Assembly: GCA_934636435.1 (NCBI GenBank)
Contig: CAKUAQ010000031.1
Location: 1 to 27,680 of the forward strand
Length of the DNA stretch: 27,680 nt
Reading direction: 5' to 3'
Source: an uncultured Eubacteriales bacterium
GTDB lineage: Bacteria; Bacillota; Clostridia; Oscillospirales; Acutalibacteraceae
The notes under the pieces are model-generated. The model saw only the letters and a program-made list of their open reading frames with translations. It did no database searches and was not told the origin of the DNA. Position numbers and translations under genes: made by a program. Below, piece by piece: positions 7,167-14,972 of this stretch; the first letter of the stretch is position 1; the number at the start of each line of letters is the position of its first letter.

Positions 7167-8735
7167 ATGTCTGATGAATGGAGAATGGATCCCTTGAACG
7201 AGAATACGGAGCCGGTTAACGATGCGGCCCCGGTCGAACCTGCCACCACTGCTCCGGCAAGCGCCGGTGCGGCGCCGGAATCGGGTGCTGCTGCATCCGC
7301 CGGTACAGCTGAAACGGCGGGAAACGCCGGTTCGTCCGGCACCCAGCCTCCCTTTAACGGCTGGAGCAGCGACGGCAGCTATCGGTATGTGCCCCCACGC
7401 AATGGGGGAAACAACGGCGGCTATACCTCCCCGGCGGGCAACGGGGGGTATACGAATCCCACCGGGAATTCCTATACGCCTCCTGCGGGCGGCTCCTACA
7501 CACCGCCCACCGGCGGGTATTATACGCCCCCGTTCTCCGCAACGACTTACGGTGGCGGCGGCAGTCAGCCGCCGCAGCCCCCTCGTAAAAAGCACAACGG
7601 CTGGATCGTGGCGATCGCTTTGGTAGCGGCTGTGTGTCTGATCGGTTCGGCGGTGCTCCTGGCGTTGGCGGCAGCCAATAAGGTGGATACCGGCCCGGAT
7701 GGGACGACCGTCTCCGATTCCGACGGTAGTGGCAGCAGCACTGGTGCTCCCTCGTTGAATATCCAGGATTGGAACGATAACGACGGCGGTCTGTCCACCA
7801 AAGAGGTGGTCAACCGCAATCTGGATTCCACCGTGGTCATCACCGTTTATTCTCAGAGTAAGAGCTTCAATTTCGGCGAAAGCTCCGTGACCAAGGCAGG
7901 GGCGGCCAGCGGCATTGTGATGACGGAGGACGGCTATATCATCACCAACTGGCACTGCGTCACCAACGAGAGCACCGGCAAGAGTTATGACCGGGTTGAC
8001 GTGACCACCTACGACGGTAAGACCTACGAGGATGCTAAGATCATTGGAGCGGATCAGTCTACGGATTTGGCGGTCATTAAGATCAATGCCACCGGTCTGA
8101 GCGCCGCTCAGTTCGGTGATAGCTCGGCGCTGTCGGTAGGCGACCGGGTGGTGGCGCTGGGCAATGCCGCGGGGCTGTCCTGGACGGCGACTCAGGGCAT
8201 CGTGTCGGCGCTGGCGCGGGATGTGTATGACGACACCGGCTATGCCATCAAGTGTCTGCAGGTGGATGCCGCCATCAATTACGGCAATTCCGGCGGTCCG
8301 CTGCTCAACAGTCAGGGGCTGGTCGTGGGCATCAACTCCGCTAAGATCGCTGCCAGCGGATACGAGGGGCTGGGCTTCTCCATCCCCATCAACGAGGCGA
8401 AAAAGGTCATTGATTCCCTCATGTCCGACGGATATGTCAAGGGCCGCGTGGCGCTGGGCATCACCGGCAAGACCGTTTCCTCGGGGATGTATCAGGGCTT
8501 CCTGATCGCCTCCATCACGGACGGATCCTCTTTACAGGGCACCGATGCGGCGGTGGGTGATCTGATCGTGGCGGTGGACGATACGACCGTCACGGATTAC
8601 AGCTCTCTGCGCAGCGCGCTGTCCAAGCATGCCGTGGGCGATCAGGTGACGCTGACGCTGATGCGTTCCGACAGCCGTACCGGGCGCGTATCCTCCTTTA
8701 CGGTGCCGGTGACACTGAAGGAAGAAACCAAGTAA
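7167..8735 (+). CDS. Membrane-anchored HtrA/DegP-like serine protease (S1C) with PDZ domain
   Basis: A 522-residue protease. The N-terminal ~135 residues are a cytoplasmic-type low-complexity region: Ala/Pro/Glu-rich, then Tyr-Thr-Pro-Gly repeats such as GGSYTPPTGGYYTPP. One transmembrane helix follows (about 150-172), then a trypsin-like domain with catalytic H263 (TNWHC), D300 (STDLAVIKI) and S375 (GNSGGPL), and one C-terminal PDZ domain (about 425-515). This is the usual HtrA layout of Firmicutes, degrading or refolding damaged envelope proteins. ATG 7167 lies 11 nt after GGAAGG; a GTG at 7158 is an alternative, adding three residues. Its position after a two-component pair resembles known stress-protease circuits. 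I leave the symbol blank because HtrA, HtrB and DegP-type paralogues cannot be separated here. Confidence 0.9.
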   Translation: MSDEWRMDPLNENTEPVNDAAPVEPATTAPASAGAAPESGAAASAGTAETAGNAGSSGTQPPFNGWSSDGSYRYVPPRNGGNNGGYTSPAGNGGYTNPTGNSYTPPAGGSYTPPTGGYYTPPFSATTYGGGGSQPPQPPRKKHNGWIVAIALVAAVCLIGSAVLLALAAANKVDTGPDGTTVSDSDGSGSSTGAPSLNIQDWNDNDGGLSTKEVVNRNLDSTVVITVYSQSKSFNFGESSVTKAGAASGIVMTEDGYIITNWHCVTNESTGKSYDRVDVTTYDGKTYEDAKIIGADQSTDLAVIKINATGLSAAQFGDSSALSVGDRVVALGNAAGLSWTATQGIVSALARDVYDDTGYAIKCLQVDAAINYGNSGGPLLNSQGLVVGINSAKIAASGYEGLGFSIPINEAKKVIDSLMSDGYVKGRVALGITGKTVSSGMYQGFLIASITDGSSLQGTDAAVGDLIVAVDDTTVTDYSSLRSALSKHAVGDQVTLTLMRSDSRTGRVSSFTVPVTLKEETK

Positions 8736-8748
8736 ACCGCAGGATGCC

Positions 8749-8784
8749 AAAAGCGGGCAGCTCTTGTGAGCTGTCCGCTTTTTC
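8749..8784. terminator. Bidirectional intrinsic terminator between htrA and the convergent mtaB operon
   Basis: A 15-bp stem with one internal G/T mismatch (8749-8763 with 8768-8782) closes a TTGT loop and is followed by T residues on the plus strand. Read in reverse it also ends in TTTT, so it can stop both converging transcripts. Confidence 0.85.
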
Positions 8785-8844
8785 TGTGGGCTTATGTTTC
8801 CCTGATGTCGTGCCGTCCCGGGCGGGTTGCGCCCCATGCCGCCC

Positions 8845-10029
8845 TTAACGCGGCTCAAAGGTCAGCAGGTGATATTCGGCGGTGGAATACAGAGTATATT
8901 CCTCGATCTTGCGGCCGGTATCCGCCAGCAGAGGGTTCAGCAGCTTGAGGGTTTGGGTGGAGTTCTTCAGAAACAGCAGTCCGTTGGCGTATTTATCCGG
9001 GGCAAACCGCAGCTCCACGGCGGTATCCCCTTGCTGCAGCCGGTCTGCCAGCACCCGGGCGATGGTCTGCCGCTGGTAGGTGTCGATGAAGGTGCCCTGC
9101 CGCACATAGTAGTTATCGGCGGTGGCGGTGCATTCCTCTCCCCAGAAGGGACTTTCGTCTATGGTGCGATCTTGCAGGAGCTGGGCGGTGGTAATGTTGA
9201 AGAATCGGTGATGGGGCGCTACGTCGGAATCGTCGTAGGTGGCATCCAGATAGTACAGCGCGCCGTGGATGCGGACCATATTCCACATATGGCCGTTTCC
9301 GGCGGCATTGTCACGGCCGGTCACGGGCACCCCCTCGATGCCGGCTTCGTGAAAGAGCAGCTGCAGCGCCCGGGCATAACCCTCGCAGACAGCCTTTCCC
9401 TCCACCAGGGCGCCGTAGGCGGTGTAGGCTTGAGGATTGTCCTTGATCCCGTCGGCAACGGCGCTGTCGTAGGTACAGCGCTCCATCACCTGATCGTAGA
9501 GATACAGCTCCTGCTCATACGGATCGGCGGGCAGCTGCTGTCGGATGTCCCTGACGACGGTTTCCAGCGCCGCCCGGGCGGCGCGGCGGGTTTCGGCGGG
9601 CATGGAATAGCACAGGGTCAGCGTGTTGTATGTGGTCTCATTCATGCCGCTGACCGAGTAGCTGCCCAGCACATAAAAAAAGGCGGGGTTGTCATACAGC
9701 ACGGCGGTGTAGAGTGTTTCGGCTTCCTCCCGGGCGATAGGCTCCGGCAGACGGATGGTGATACCCGGCAGCATGCCGGACTGCTCGGAAACCTGCACCG
9801 TCTCATCCTGCGCAAAGCTGTCGGTCAGCGCCGTATACACCGCGCCGTAGTCGGTGCGCAGCCGCTCCTCCAAACGGGAATAGCACCAGCGGTCGGAAAA
9901 CTGCGCCCGGTATTTATCCGGATCGGCTGCAGCGGGCTGTCCGGAGGGCAGTCCCCAATCCATACAGCCGCTACTGAATAGCAGCATCAGCGCCGTCAGA
10001 CACAGGAATATACGTTTTCCGACTTTCAT
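8845..10029 (-). CDS. Transglutaminase-like domain lipoprotein
   Basis: A 394-residue predicted secreted lipoprotein. The signal segment ends in LLFSSGC, with C22 as the probable lipidated residue, though position -3 is Ser rather than the usual Leu. The C-terminal half holds a transglutaminase/papain-like core with C215 in EGKAVCEGYA, H247 in GNGHMWNMV and D262 in YYLDATYDD, the expected Cys-His-Asp order and spacing. The N-terminal ~170 residues match no family I recognise. AAAGGAG lies 8 nt before the start. It is the last gene of an apparent three-gene operon, 29 bp after the LCP-like gene. Such domains act as proteases or amidases as often as crosslinkers, so the substrate, perhaps cell-wall peptide, is unknown. 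Confidence 0.85.
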   Translation of the reverse strand: MKVGKRIFLCLTALMLLFSSGCMDWGLPSGQPAAADPDKYRAQFSDRWCYSRLEERLRTDYGAVYTALTDSFAQDETVQVSEQSGMLPGITIRLPEPIAREEAETLYTAVLYDNPAFFYVLGSYSVSGMNETTYNTLTLCYSMPAETRRAARAALETVVRDIRQQLPADPYEQELYLYDQVMERCTYDSAVADGIKDNPQAYTAYGALVEGKAVCEGYARALQLLFHEAGIEGVPVTGRDNAAGNGHMWNMVRIHGALYYLDATYDDSDVAPHHRFFNITTAQLLQDRTIDESPFWGEECTATADNYYVRQGTFIDTYQRQTIARVLADRLQQGDTAVELRFAPDKYANGLLFLKNSTQTLKLLNPLLADTGRKIEEYTLYSTAEYHLLTFEPR

Positions 10030-10058
10030 GGCGGACTCCTTTCAGGTTTTTTGGCCGG

Positions 10059-10931
10059 CTACGGGGAAACAGCCTGTGCGTAGGGGGCGGCTTCCGGCAC
10101 GACGCCGTTGGCGTCCTGTCTCCATTGCGGAAGGACGGTCCGGCACAGAGCCCCCTGATTCTGGGCCATGAGATAGGTCAGCCTGGCGGCGTCGGCGGTA
10201 AAATCGCTGATACGCAGGTCGGTCTTACACAGATTGGACAGGGCGGAAAAATCCCCCTGAGGATGCCGCCCGGAGCGGAAATACTGGTTGAGCATCGCCG
10301 TCAGCGCATCGGCGGCGACCGTGTCTCCATATCCGGCATCGCTCCAACCGGTGTAGCGCAGCAGCAGCGTCACCTGTGTGGCGGTGAGATTGCGTTCTCC
10401 GGCCTCTAATTGCAGCGCTCCGGATCGGACTGCTTCCGGCAGTGTGAGGGTCAGGCCGTTTTCCAGATAGTTGAGCCAGCTCTCCACCTCGTCGGAGCGC
10501 ATGGCGATATAGTGGGTCAGGGGAACGTCCAGCGCTTTTGCTACCGCTGCGGTGACAGACGCCGCGCCCTCTTTCCGATAGAGGGCGTCCAACCGGGCGG
10601 TCTCGCTCAGCTGTGCCGCGCCGGACAGGGGAGTGGCCTGCAAAATTGGGCGCAGAGGATCGGAGCGCAGCAGCACCGGTCGAAGCGTGTCCTCATCCGA
10701 CAGCAGTACCAGCAGATAGGCCGGCTCCCAGGTGGGATCAGCCTGCACGCCGGAGACGTCGGCGGAGCTGTCGTCGCTGTCCTCAGCCGGAGCGGCAGTC
10801 TGATGCAGTCGCACCGCCACCCAGAATGCTACAAAGGCGGCGGCGATCAGCAACAGAATTATGGCCAGCGCAAGCTGCATTTTTTTCCCCGGCTTCCGAA
10901 AAGCCCGGCGGGGTCGGAATTCCAGCGGCAT
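10059..10931 (-). CDS. Divergent LytR-CpsA-Psr (LCP)-like membrane protein
   Basis: A 290-residue protein with a basic N-terminus, one transmembrane helix (about 18-42) and an extracytoplasmic domain. From about residue 70 it follows the LCP pattern: strands YLLVLLSDE and PVLLRSD, a helix LDALYRKEGAASVTAAVAKALDVPLTHYIAM matching the family's 'KLN.AY..GG...A...V...L.I.I.YY..', then a long helix and LEAGERNLTATQVTLLLRY near 175-193. The arginines that bind the polyprenyl-pyrophosphate donor in true LCP ligases (the IPRDT and R-x-R segments) are not visible, so it may be non-catalytic. It lies 18 bp after mtaB and is preceded by AAGGGAGGG. The assignment rests on pattern reading only. Confidence 0.55.
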   Translation of the reverse strand: MPLEFRPRRAFRKPGKKMQLALAIILLLIAAAFVAFWVAVRLHQTAAPAEDSDDSSADVSGVQADPTWEPAYLLVLLSDEDTLRPVLLRSDPLRPILQATPLSGAAQLSETARLDALYRKEGAASVTAAVAKALDVPLTHYIAMRSDEVESWLNYLENGLTLTLPEAVRSGALQLEAGERNLTATQVTLLLRYTGWSDAGYGDTVAADALTAMLNQYFRSGRHPQGDFSALSNLCKTDLRISDFTADAARLTYLMAQNQGALCRTVLPQWRQDANGVVPEAAPYAQAVSP

Positions 10932-10949
10932 GAACCGCCCTCCCTTCGG

Positions 10950-12239
10950 TTAGTGTACTTCTGTGCCGTGGAGCGTGTCTCCCTCCGTCCGGGTGATGTG
11001 CACCGGGATCAGACTGCCGGAGGGGCGATCGGTGACGGCGCGCACCGTCAGATAGGTGGCGGTGTGCCCCACGACGGTGCCGTCCTTCTCCGGTGTTTCC
11101 AGCAGCACCTCTACGGTCTGCCCCACGTATCCGGCGGCATAGGCGGCTGCGCTTTCCTCGCAGGCGTCGATCATCCGGCGGCTGCGCTGAGCCTTGACGG
11201 CATTGGAAACTTGACCGGGCATTTTATCCGCCGCCGTGCCGGGACGGCGGGAATAGGCGAACACATGGGCGCGGGAAAAGCCGATGGTGCGGGCGAACTC
11301 CCGCGACTGGGCGAATTCCTCCTCTGTCTCGCCGGGGAAGCCCACCATAATATCGGTGGTCAAGGCGCAGCCGGGGAATAGCTGCCGCAGCTGCCGGCAC
11401 AGTACAGCAAACTCGGCGGCGGTGTAGTGACGGTTCATCCGCCGCAGGGTGGCGTCGCATCCGCTTTGCAGCGCCACATGGAACTGGGGACACAGCTTCG
11501 GCTGTGCCGCCAGCCTGGACAGGATCTCCTCCGTCATAAAATCCGGCTCCAGCGAGCCCAGCCGCACCCGGCAGATGCCCGGCACGGCGCAGGCGGCCTC
11601 GACCGCATCGGCGATATTCAGTCCTGTGTCCTGTCCGTAGGCGGTGAGGTTGATGCCCACCAGCACGGCCTCTTTATACCCTTTTTCCGCCAGCGTCTCC
11701 AGCTCCCGGTGGATATCCTTCGGGGAGCGGGAGCGCACCCTCCCCCGGGCATAGGGAATGATACAGTAGGAGCAGAAGCGGTTGCACCCATCCTGAATTT
11801 TGACAAAGGCGCGGGTGCGTCCCTCGAACCGGTCGATGGACAGAGGCTCCAACCGGGCGTCGTGGGCGGGAATGTCCACGATGCGCTGCCGATGCTGCAA
11901 ATAGGCGGCGATATGCTCCGGCAGCGCCCGGCGGGCGGCATTGCCCAGCACGATATCCGCTTCAGCCAGTGCCGCGGCGGTGTCCGGAAAGGCCTGGGGC
12001 ATACAGCCGGTGAGCACCAAAACGGCTTGGGGCTGCTCCCGGCGATAGCGGCGCAGCAGCTGCCGCAGCTTGCGGTCGCTTTCACCGGTGACGGTGCAGG
12101 AATTGATCACCAGAACATCCGGCGTGCTGTCGGCGGCATATTCGGCGGTGGTATATCCGGCGGTTTCCATGAGCCGCCGCATGGCCTCGGTCTCGTATTG
12201 ATTGACCTTACAGCCCAGTGTATGAAATGCGATCTCCAT
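10950..12239 (-). CDS. mtaB: tRNA t6A37 methylthiotransferase MtaB
   Basis: A 429-residue radical SAM methylthiotransferase that converts t6A to ms2t6A at position 37 of ANN-decoding tRNAs. The N-terminal UPF0004 domain has its three cluster cysteines C10 (TLGCKVNQYE), C48 (NSCTVT) and C79 (TGCMPQ). The radical SAM core has C152, C156 and C159 in GCNRFCSYCIIPYARGR, and a TRAM domain closes the protein. The N-terminus TLGCKVNQYE distinguishes MtaB from MiaB and RimO. ATG 12239 is chosen because GGAG lies 7 nt upstream; an in-frame ATG 36 nt earlier gives an extension foreign to the family. It heads an operon with an LCP-like and a transglutaminase-like gene, with no obvious functional link. 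Confidence 0.94.
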   Translation of the reverse strand: MEIAFHTLGCKVNQYETEAMRRLMETAGYTTAEYAADSTPDVLVINSCTVTGESDRKLRQLLRRYRREQPQAVLVLTGCMPQAFPDTAAALAEADIVLGNAARRALPEHIAAYLQHRQRIVDIPAHDARLEPLSIDRFEGRTRAFVKIQDGCNRFCSYCIIPYARGRVRSRSPKDIHRELETLAEKGYKEAVLVGINLTAYGQDTGLNIADAVEAACAVPGICRVRLGSLEPDFMTEEILSRLAAQPKLCPQFHVALQSGCDATLRRMNRHYTAAEFAVLCRQLRQLFPGCALTTDIMVGFPGETEEEFAQSREFARTIGFSRAHVFAYSRRPGTAADKMPGQVSNAVKAQRSRRMIDACEESAAAYAAGYVGQTVEVLLETPEKDGTVVGHTATYLTVRAVTDRPSGSLIPVHITRTEGDTLHGTEVH

Positions 12240-12277
12240 AGACGTCTCCAAACATTGATTGGGATAGAAACACATCT

Positions 12278-12306
12278 ATTGTACCGCACCTGCCGCAGAA
12301 AAGCAA
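12278..12306 (-). promoter_or_regulatory. Sigma-A promoter of the mtaB operon
   Basis: On the minus strand, TTGCTT (12301-12306) and TACAAT (12278-12283) are separated by exactly 17 bp, about 40 bp before the mtaB start. It directly abuts the T-rich end of the structured element at 12312-12507. Confidence 0.8.
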
Positions 12307-12311
12307 CGAAA

Positions 12312-12507
12312 AAATAAAAAATTCCGGGCATCGACCGCTTTTCGGACAGAGGACGGCGGACCGCCCTTGCAGACGGCCCGCTGCTTGCGAAAAATCTATG
12401 ACAGCTCCATATCCCTCGTCGGGATCCGACGGTGTGTTTTGCACCGAAAGGCTTGCTTTCGACGATGCCTTCTCGCCGTGGATCCACGTACAGCTTGCGG
12501 GATCGTC
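12312..12507 (-). repeat. Gene-free structured element, possible ncRNA or dispersed repeat
   Basis: Between the DUF4363 stop and the mtaB promoter lies ~200 bp with a chain of hairpins. GACGAT/ATCGTC (12461-12466 with 12502-12507) encloses the palindrome CGTGGATCCACG (12477-12488). CGAAAG/CTTTCG (12445-12461), CGGTG/CACCG (12430-12446), GTCGG/CCGAC (12418-12430) and a 7-bp stem 12356-12362/12375-12381 follow. The last stem has a G-U pair if read as minus-strand RNA but an A-C mismatch on the plus strand, favouring the minus strand. A U-rich stretch on the minus strand (about 12321-12307) could end the transcript. No convincing ORF was found. Family unknown to me. Confidence 0.5.
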
Positions 12508-12888
12508 TTAGAATACATTTTCCGGCGCGGGGGTTTCCAATGCCAGCAGCTTTTTTAGCTGGGTGCGGCATCGGGCGGCTTCCACGGGGAATTCCTCCTG
12601 TGCCTCGCTGCTGAGGATCACCGGCAGCACGGCGGCGCACTCCTGCCCGTCGATGAGATCGTCGTGGCTGATATAGTAGGGGAACAGTCGGGTGCGCCGG
12701 GTGTAATCCTCGGAGAACTGCTGCGCCAGCGGTTGGGCGGCGTCGGCTCCCTCGGCCCGATAGACCTCCTCTACCCGGGTCAGTTCCTCCAGCAGCACCG
12801 TCACCTGCCGACGCTGGCAGGTCAGAGACAGTGCGCACAGCCCGACGACAAGGCCCGCCAGCGCGGCGGCCAGCCATAACCGCTTCAT
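12508..12888 (-). CDS. DUF4363 family protein
   Basis: A 126-residue small protein with one N-terminal hydrophobic helix (about 4-24, likely anchor or signal) and a mostly helical, Glu/Arg-rich exported domain, matching the DUF4363 pattern that commonly follows DUF421 genes in Clostridia. The start at 12888 overlaps the DUF421 stop in an ATGA arrangement and has AGGAGG at 7-nt spacing, implying translational coupling. An ATG two codons upstream sits only 1 nt from the same site and is less likely. No catalytic motif is visible. The role is unknown; pairing with DUF421 suggests a membrane-associated partner. Confidence 0.75.
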   Translation of the reverse strand: MKRLWLAAALAGLVVGLCALSLTCQRRQVTVLLEELTRVEEVYRAEGADAAQPLAQQFSEDYTRRTRLFPYYISHDDLIDGQECAAVLPVILSSEAQEEFPVEAARCRTQLKKLLALETPAPENVF

Positions 12889-13592
12889 GAGCATTCCTCC
12901 TGTGCGGCCGATTGCTGTACCTGACGGCGGGTAAGCAGAAAGGCCGCGCCGGTTTTATCCGCCGTCAGCAGAAACACCTCCTGCAGGGGGCAGCCGCGCT
13001 GCCGCAGGGTCTTTTGCAGCCAGCTTTCATCCAGGCCGCACAGCTGCATGCCCCAGTCGGAGCGTTTGCCGTCGCTGACGATGACCACCGGCATCCCGCT
13101 GTCCGGCAGCTCGCCCCCGTGCACATCTCCCAGCGTAGCCTGCTGAAATCGGGGATAACAAAAGGCGCTGATGTGGCCGTTGGTTTCGGCAATGGCATAC
13201 TGTACCTGCCGCAGGTCGAAAATGTCCTGCTGACGTAAGGCTTCGATGAGATCGTCAATGGTGATGCGCAGCCGCTTCATCGCGGTCTCGTCCAGCTGCC
13301 CGTCCCGGATGATCGGCACGGGGGAGCCGCTGATGATCCGGGATACGGTGGGGAATTTCAGCATCAGGCAGGACAGCACGATCTCCACTGCCACCAGCAC
13401 GAGAATGGGCAGGATGCCGTTGAGCAGCGGCAGACCGTTGTCCTGCATGGGGACGCTGGCCAGATCGGACAGCAGCAGCGTGATCACCAGCTCGGATGGT
13501 TGCAGCTCGCCCAGTTGACGCTTGCCCATGATGCGCATGGCGACCATGAGCAGAATATACAGTATGACGGTGCGGATGACCGATACAGCCAT
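12885..13592 (-). CDS. DUF421 (YetF-type) membrane protein
   Basis: A 235-residue protein of the DUF421/YetF family. Three transmembrane helices lie in the first ~90 residues: VIRTVILYILLMVAMRI, LVITLLLSDLASV and GILPILVLVAVEIVLSCLML. Between the first two is the family signature GKRQLGELQPSELV. The soluble domain (about 95-220) contains SGSPVPIIRDGQLDETAMKRLRIT.DDL and FDLRQVQYAIAETNGHISAF. ATG 13592 is preferred over an upstream ATG at 13691 because it begins right at the first membrane helix and has AGGCAGG upstream. It is translationally coupled to the DUF4363 gene. B. subtilis relatives (YetF, YrbG, YdfS) are linked to spore or membrane functions, but the molecular role is unclear. Confidence 0.88.
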   Translation of the reverse strand: MAVSVIRTVILYILLMVAMRIMGKRQLGELQPSELVITLLLSDLASVPMQDNGLPLLNGILPILVLVAVEIVLSCLMLKFPTVSRIISGSPVPIIRDGQLDETAMKRLRITIDDLIEALRQQDIFDLRQVQYAIAETNGHISAFCYPRFQQATLGDVHGGELPDSGMPVVIVSDGKRSDWGMQLCGLDESWLQKTLRQRGCPLQEVFLLTADKTGAAFLLTRRQVQQSAAQEECS

Positions 13593-13631
13593 AGGGGACG
13601 CCTGCCTTTCTGTGCATGAACTATCCCGGTT

Positions 13632-13661
13632 AGTATATCCGTTGTCCGGCAAAATAGTCCG
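13632..13661 (-). promoter_or_regulatory. Possible promoter of the DUF421-DUF4363 operon
   Basis: A good -10, TATACT (minus strand, 13632-13637), lies 39 bp before the DUF421 start. The only -35 candidate is a poor CGGACT (13656-13661) at 18 bp, so the promoter is weak or needs an activator. Confidence 0.4.
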
Positions 13662-13671
13662 CACCCGGACA

Positions 13672-13703
13672 GAAAAAACCTCCGCACCCATCGGTGCGGA
13701 GGT
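13672..13703 (-). terminator. Intrinsic terminator of the 13711-14892 gene
   Basis: An 11-bp perfect stem (ACCTCCGCACC / GGTGCGGAGGT, 13678-13688 with 13693-13703) with a 4-nt loop is followed on the minus strand by a run of six T (13673-13678). It starts 8 bp past the stop codon. Confidence 0.92.
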
Positions 13704-13710
13704 GAAAGGC

Positions 13711-14892
13711 TCAGTGCTTATTGTCGCGTTTCTTTTTTACGGTGAGGATGCAGATCGCGGCGGCCACCAATGCTGCCGCTGCAATAGCCACGATAAGGCG
13801 CACATTCTCGCCCATAGGCGGGGTATTGGCGCCGCCGGCGGCCGCGGAGGTATTGCACAGCACATATAGGGAGAAATGGGTCAGTTCCGCCGTCACGGTT
13901 TTTTCTGCCGCATTCACGGTGATGGCGATCTCCTCTTTCGCGCCGTTCTCAGCCACATAATAGAGCTTCAGGTTCTCGGCGGACAGGGTCGGGGGAATGG
14001 CGAAGGTGACGGTCACCTTGCCGCTCGGCTGCACCGTATCGCCGGTGCCCTTCGCCGTGATGTCGAATACAACCAGCTTGCCGTCGGCGGCTACGCCCTC
14101 CAGCGCCGTCTTGACGGTCGCCGGTATCCGCTCGCCCTCCAGCTTTTTCGCCTGCACCACCGTGTCGGCCGGGAACGCCCGGTCGCCGTCGATGCGGATG
14201 CCGTCGTCTACCTCGTATTTGACATCCGGCAGCACGGTACCGGGGGTGATGAGCCCTGTGGCGGGCAGCTGCTGCACCAGATCGGTTTTCAGTACCTTTA
14301 CCAGCGTTTCATCCAGCTGCACCTGCAGACGGATATACCCATCCTTCCACACGACGGCAGAATCCTCGTTTTCGTCCGGATCGCCTGTCCGGTAATACAC
14401 CGTATAGGTGTCGTCGGCATTCACCGTATAGCCCTGCTGCTCGTAGATGATACCGCCCTTGCCGCCGGCAGTCCAGATGAAACGGTCATTTGTCGCATCA
14501 TAAACAAGGGCGGCATAAGGCTCCGCCTCCTGCTGCAGCTTGTCCCGCAGAGTGCCCTCAAAATCGAAGAGCCGGTGGGCAATGCTCTCGAAATGCGCCG
14601 CCGGATAGGCGGCATACAGGCCGTTCTCGGACTCGGTGAACACGCCGTTCTCCCATTCGCCCTGGACCCGGTCGCTGTATACGCTGTCGTATTGCCGCCG
14701 CACCCAATACCCCATGTCGCTGGCGGTGAACTCTGTCTTGGGGGCGCCGTCGGTGTTGAATTCCAGCAGATAGCTGAACAGGACATCAAAGGTTTCGCAC
14801 AGATTCTTTTCCGCGCTGACCGGCACCGAGCCGACCAGCATGACCGACAGCAGCAGCGCCGCTGCCAATCCGATCGTTAGTATTCGTTTCAT
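13711..14892 (-). CDS. Secreted surface protein of unknown function with C-terminal anchor
   Basis: A 393-residue exported protein. The signal peptide (MKRILTIGLAAALLLSVMLVGSVPVSA) is about 27 residues. Residues ~30-200 form a domain I do not recognise, rich in aromatic and acidic residues. Residues ~230-345 resemble the beta-sandwich modules of clostridial surface proteins, with a strand pattern ending in AELTHFSLYVL. The C-terminus has a short Gly/Asn/Pro spacer, TPPMGE, a hydrophobic helix (about 361-384) and a KKKRDNKH tail. This copies sortase-sorting-signal architecture, but the motif is not LPXTG and no sortase gene is in the window, so a plain membrane anchor is equally possible. It is monocistronic, with its own promoter and terminator. 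Confidence 0.75.
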   Translation of the reverse strand: MKRILTIGLAAALLLSVMLVGSVPVSAEKNLCETFDVLFSYLLEFNTDGAPKTEFTASDMGYWVRRQYDSVYSDRVQGEWENGVFTESENGLYAAYPAAHFESIAHRLFDFEGTLRDKLQQEAEPYAALVYDATNDRFIWTAGGKGGIIYEQQGYTVNADDTYTVYYRTGDPDENEDSAVVWKDGYIRLQVQLDETLVKVLKTDLVQQLPATGLITPGTVLPDVKYEVDDGIRIDGDRAFPADTVVQAKKLEGERIPATVKTALEGVAADGKLVVFDITAKGTGDTVQPSGKVTVTFAIPPTLSAENLKLYYVAENGAKEEIAITVNAAEKTVTAELTHFSLYVLCNTSAAAGGANTPPMGENVRLIVAIAAAALVAAAICILTVKKKRDNKH

Positions 14893-14936
14893 TTTTGCAC
14901 ACTTCTCTATGATTTTTTGAACGGTCTCCTGCCTGA

Positions 14937-14965
14937 ATTGTAGCAGGCAAGCAAACTTTTGTCAA
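14937..14965 (-). promoter_or_regulatory. Strong sigma-A promoter of the surface-protein gene, -10 inside an inverted repeat
   Basis: On the minus strand TTGACA (14960-14965), a 17-bp spacer and TACAAT (14937-14942) form a near-consensus promoter about 45 bp before the start codon. The -10 is enclosed by the inverted repeat GCCTG/CAGGC (14931-14935 and 14944-14948), a possible operator. Confidence 0.82.
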
Positions 14966-14972
14966 TGAAAAA

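Noticed and set aside
8827..9981. A long plus-strand frame opposite the transglutaminase-like gene
   Set aside because: The minus-strand gene has a signal peptide, catalytic triad and ribosome site; the plus frame has none of these and starts within a terminator-flanked intergenic gap.
12208..12444. Short minus-strand frames through the structured element
   Set aside because: They run out of the hairpin element through the mtaB promoter into mtaB in another frame; no start signal or family likeness.
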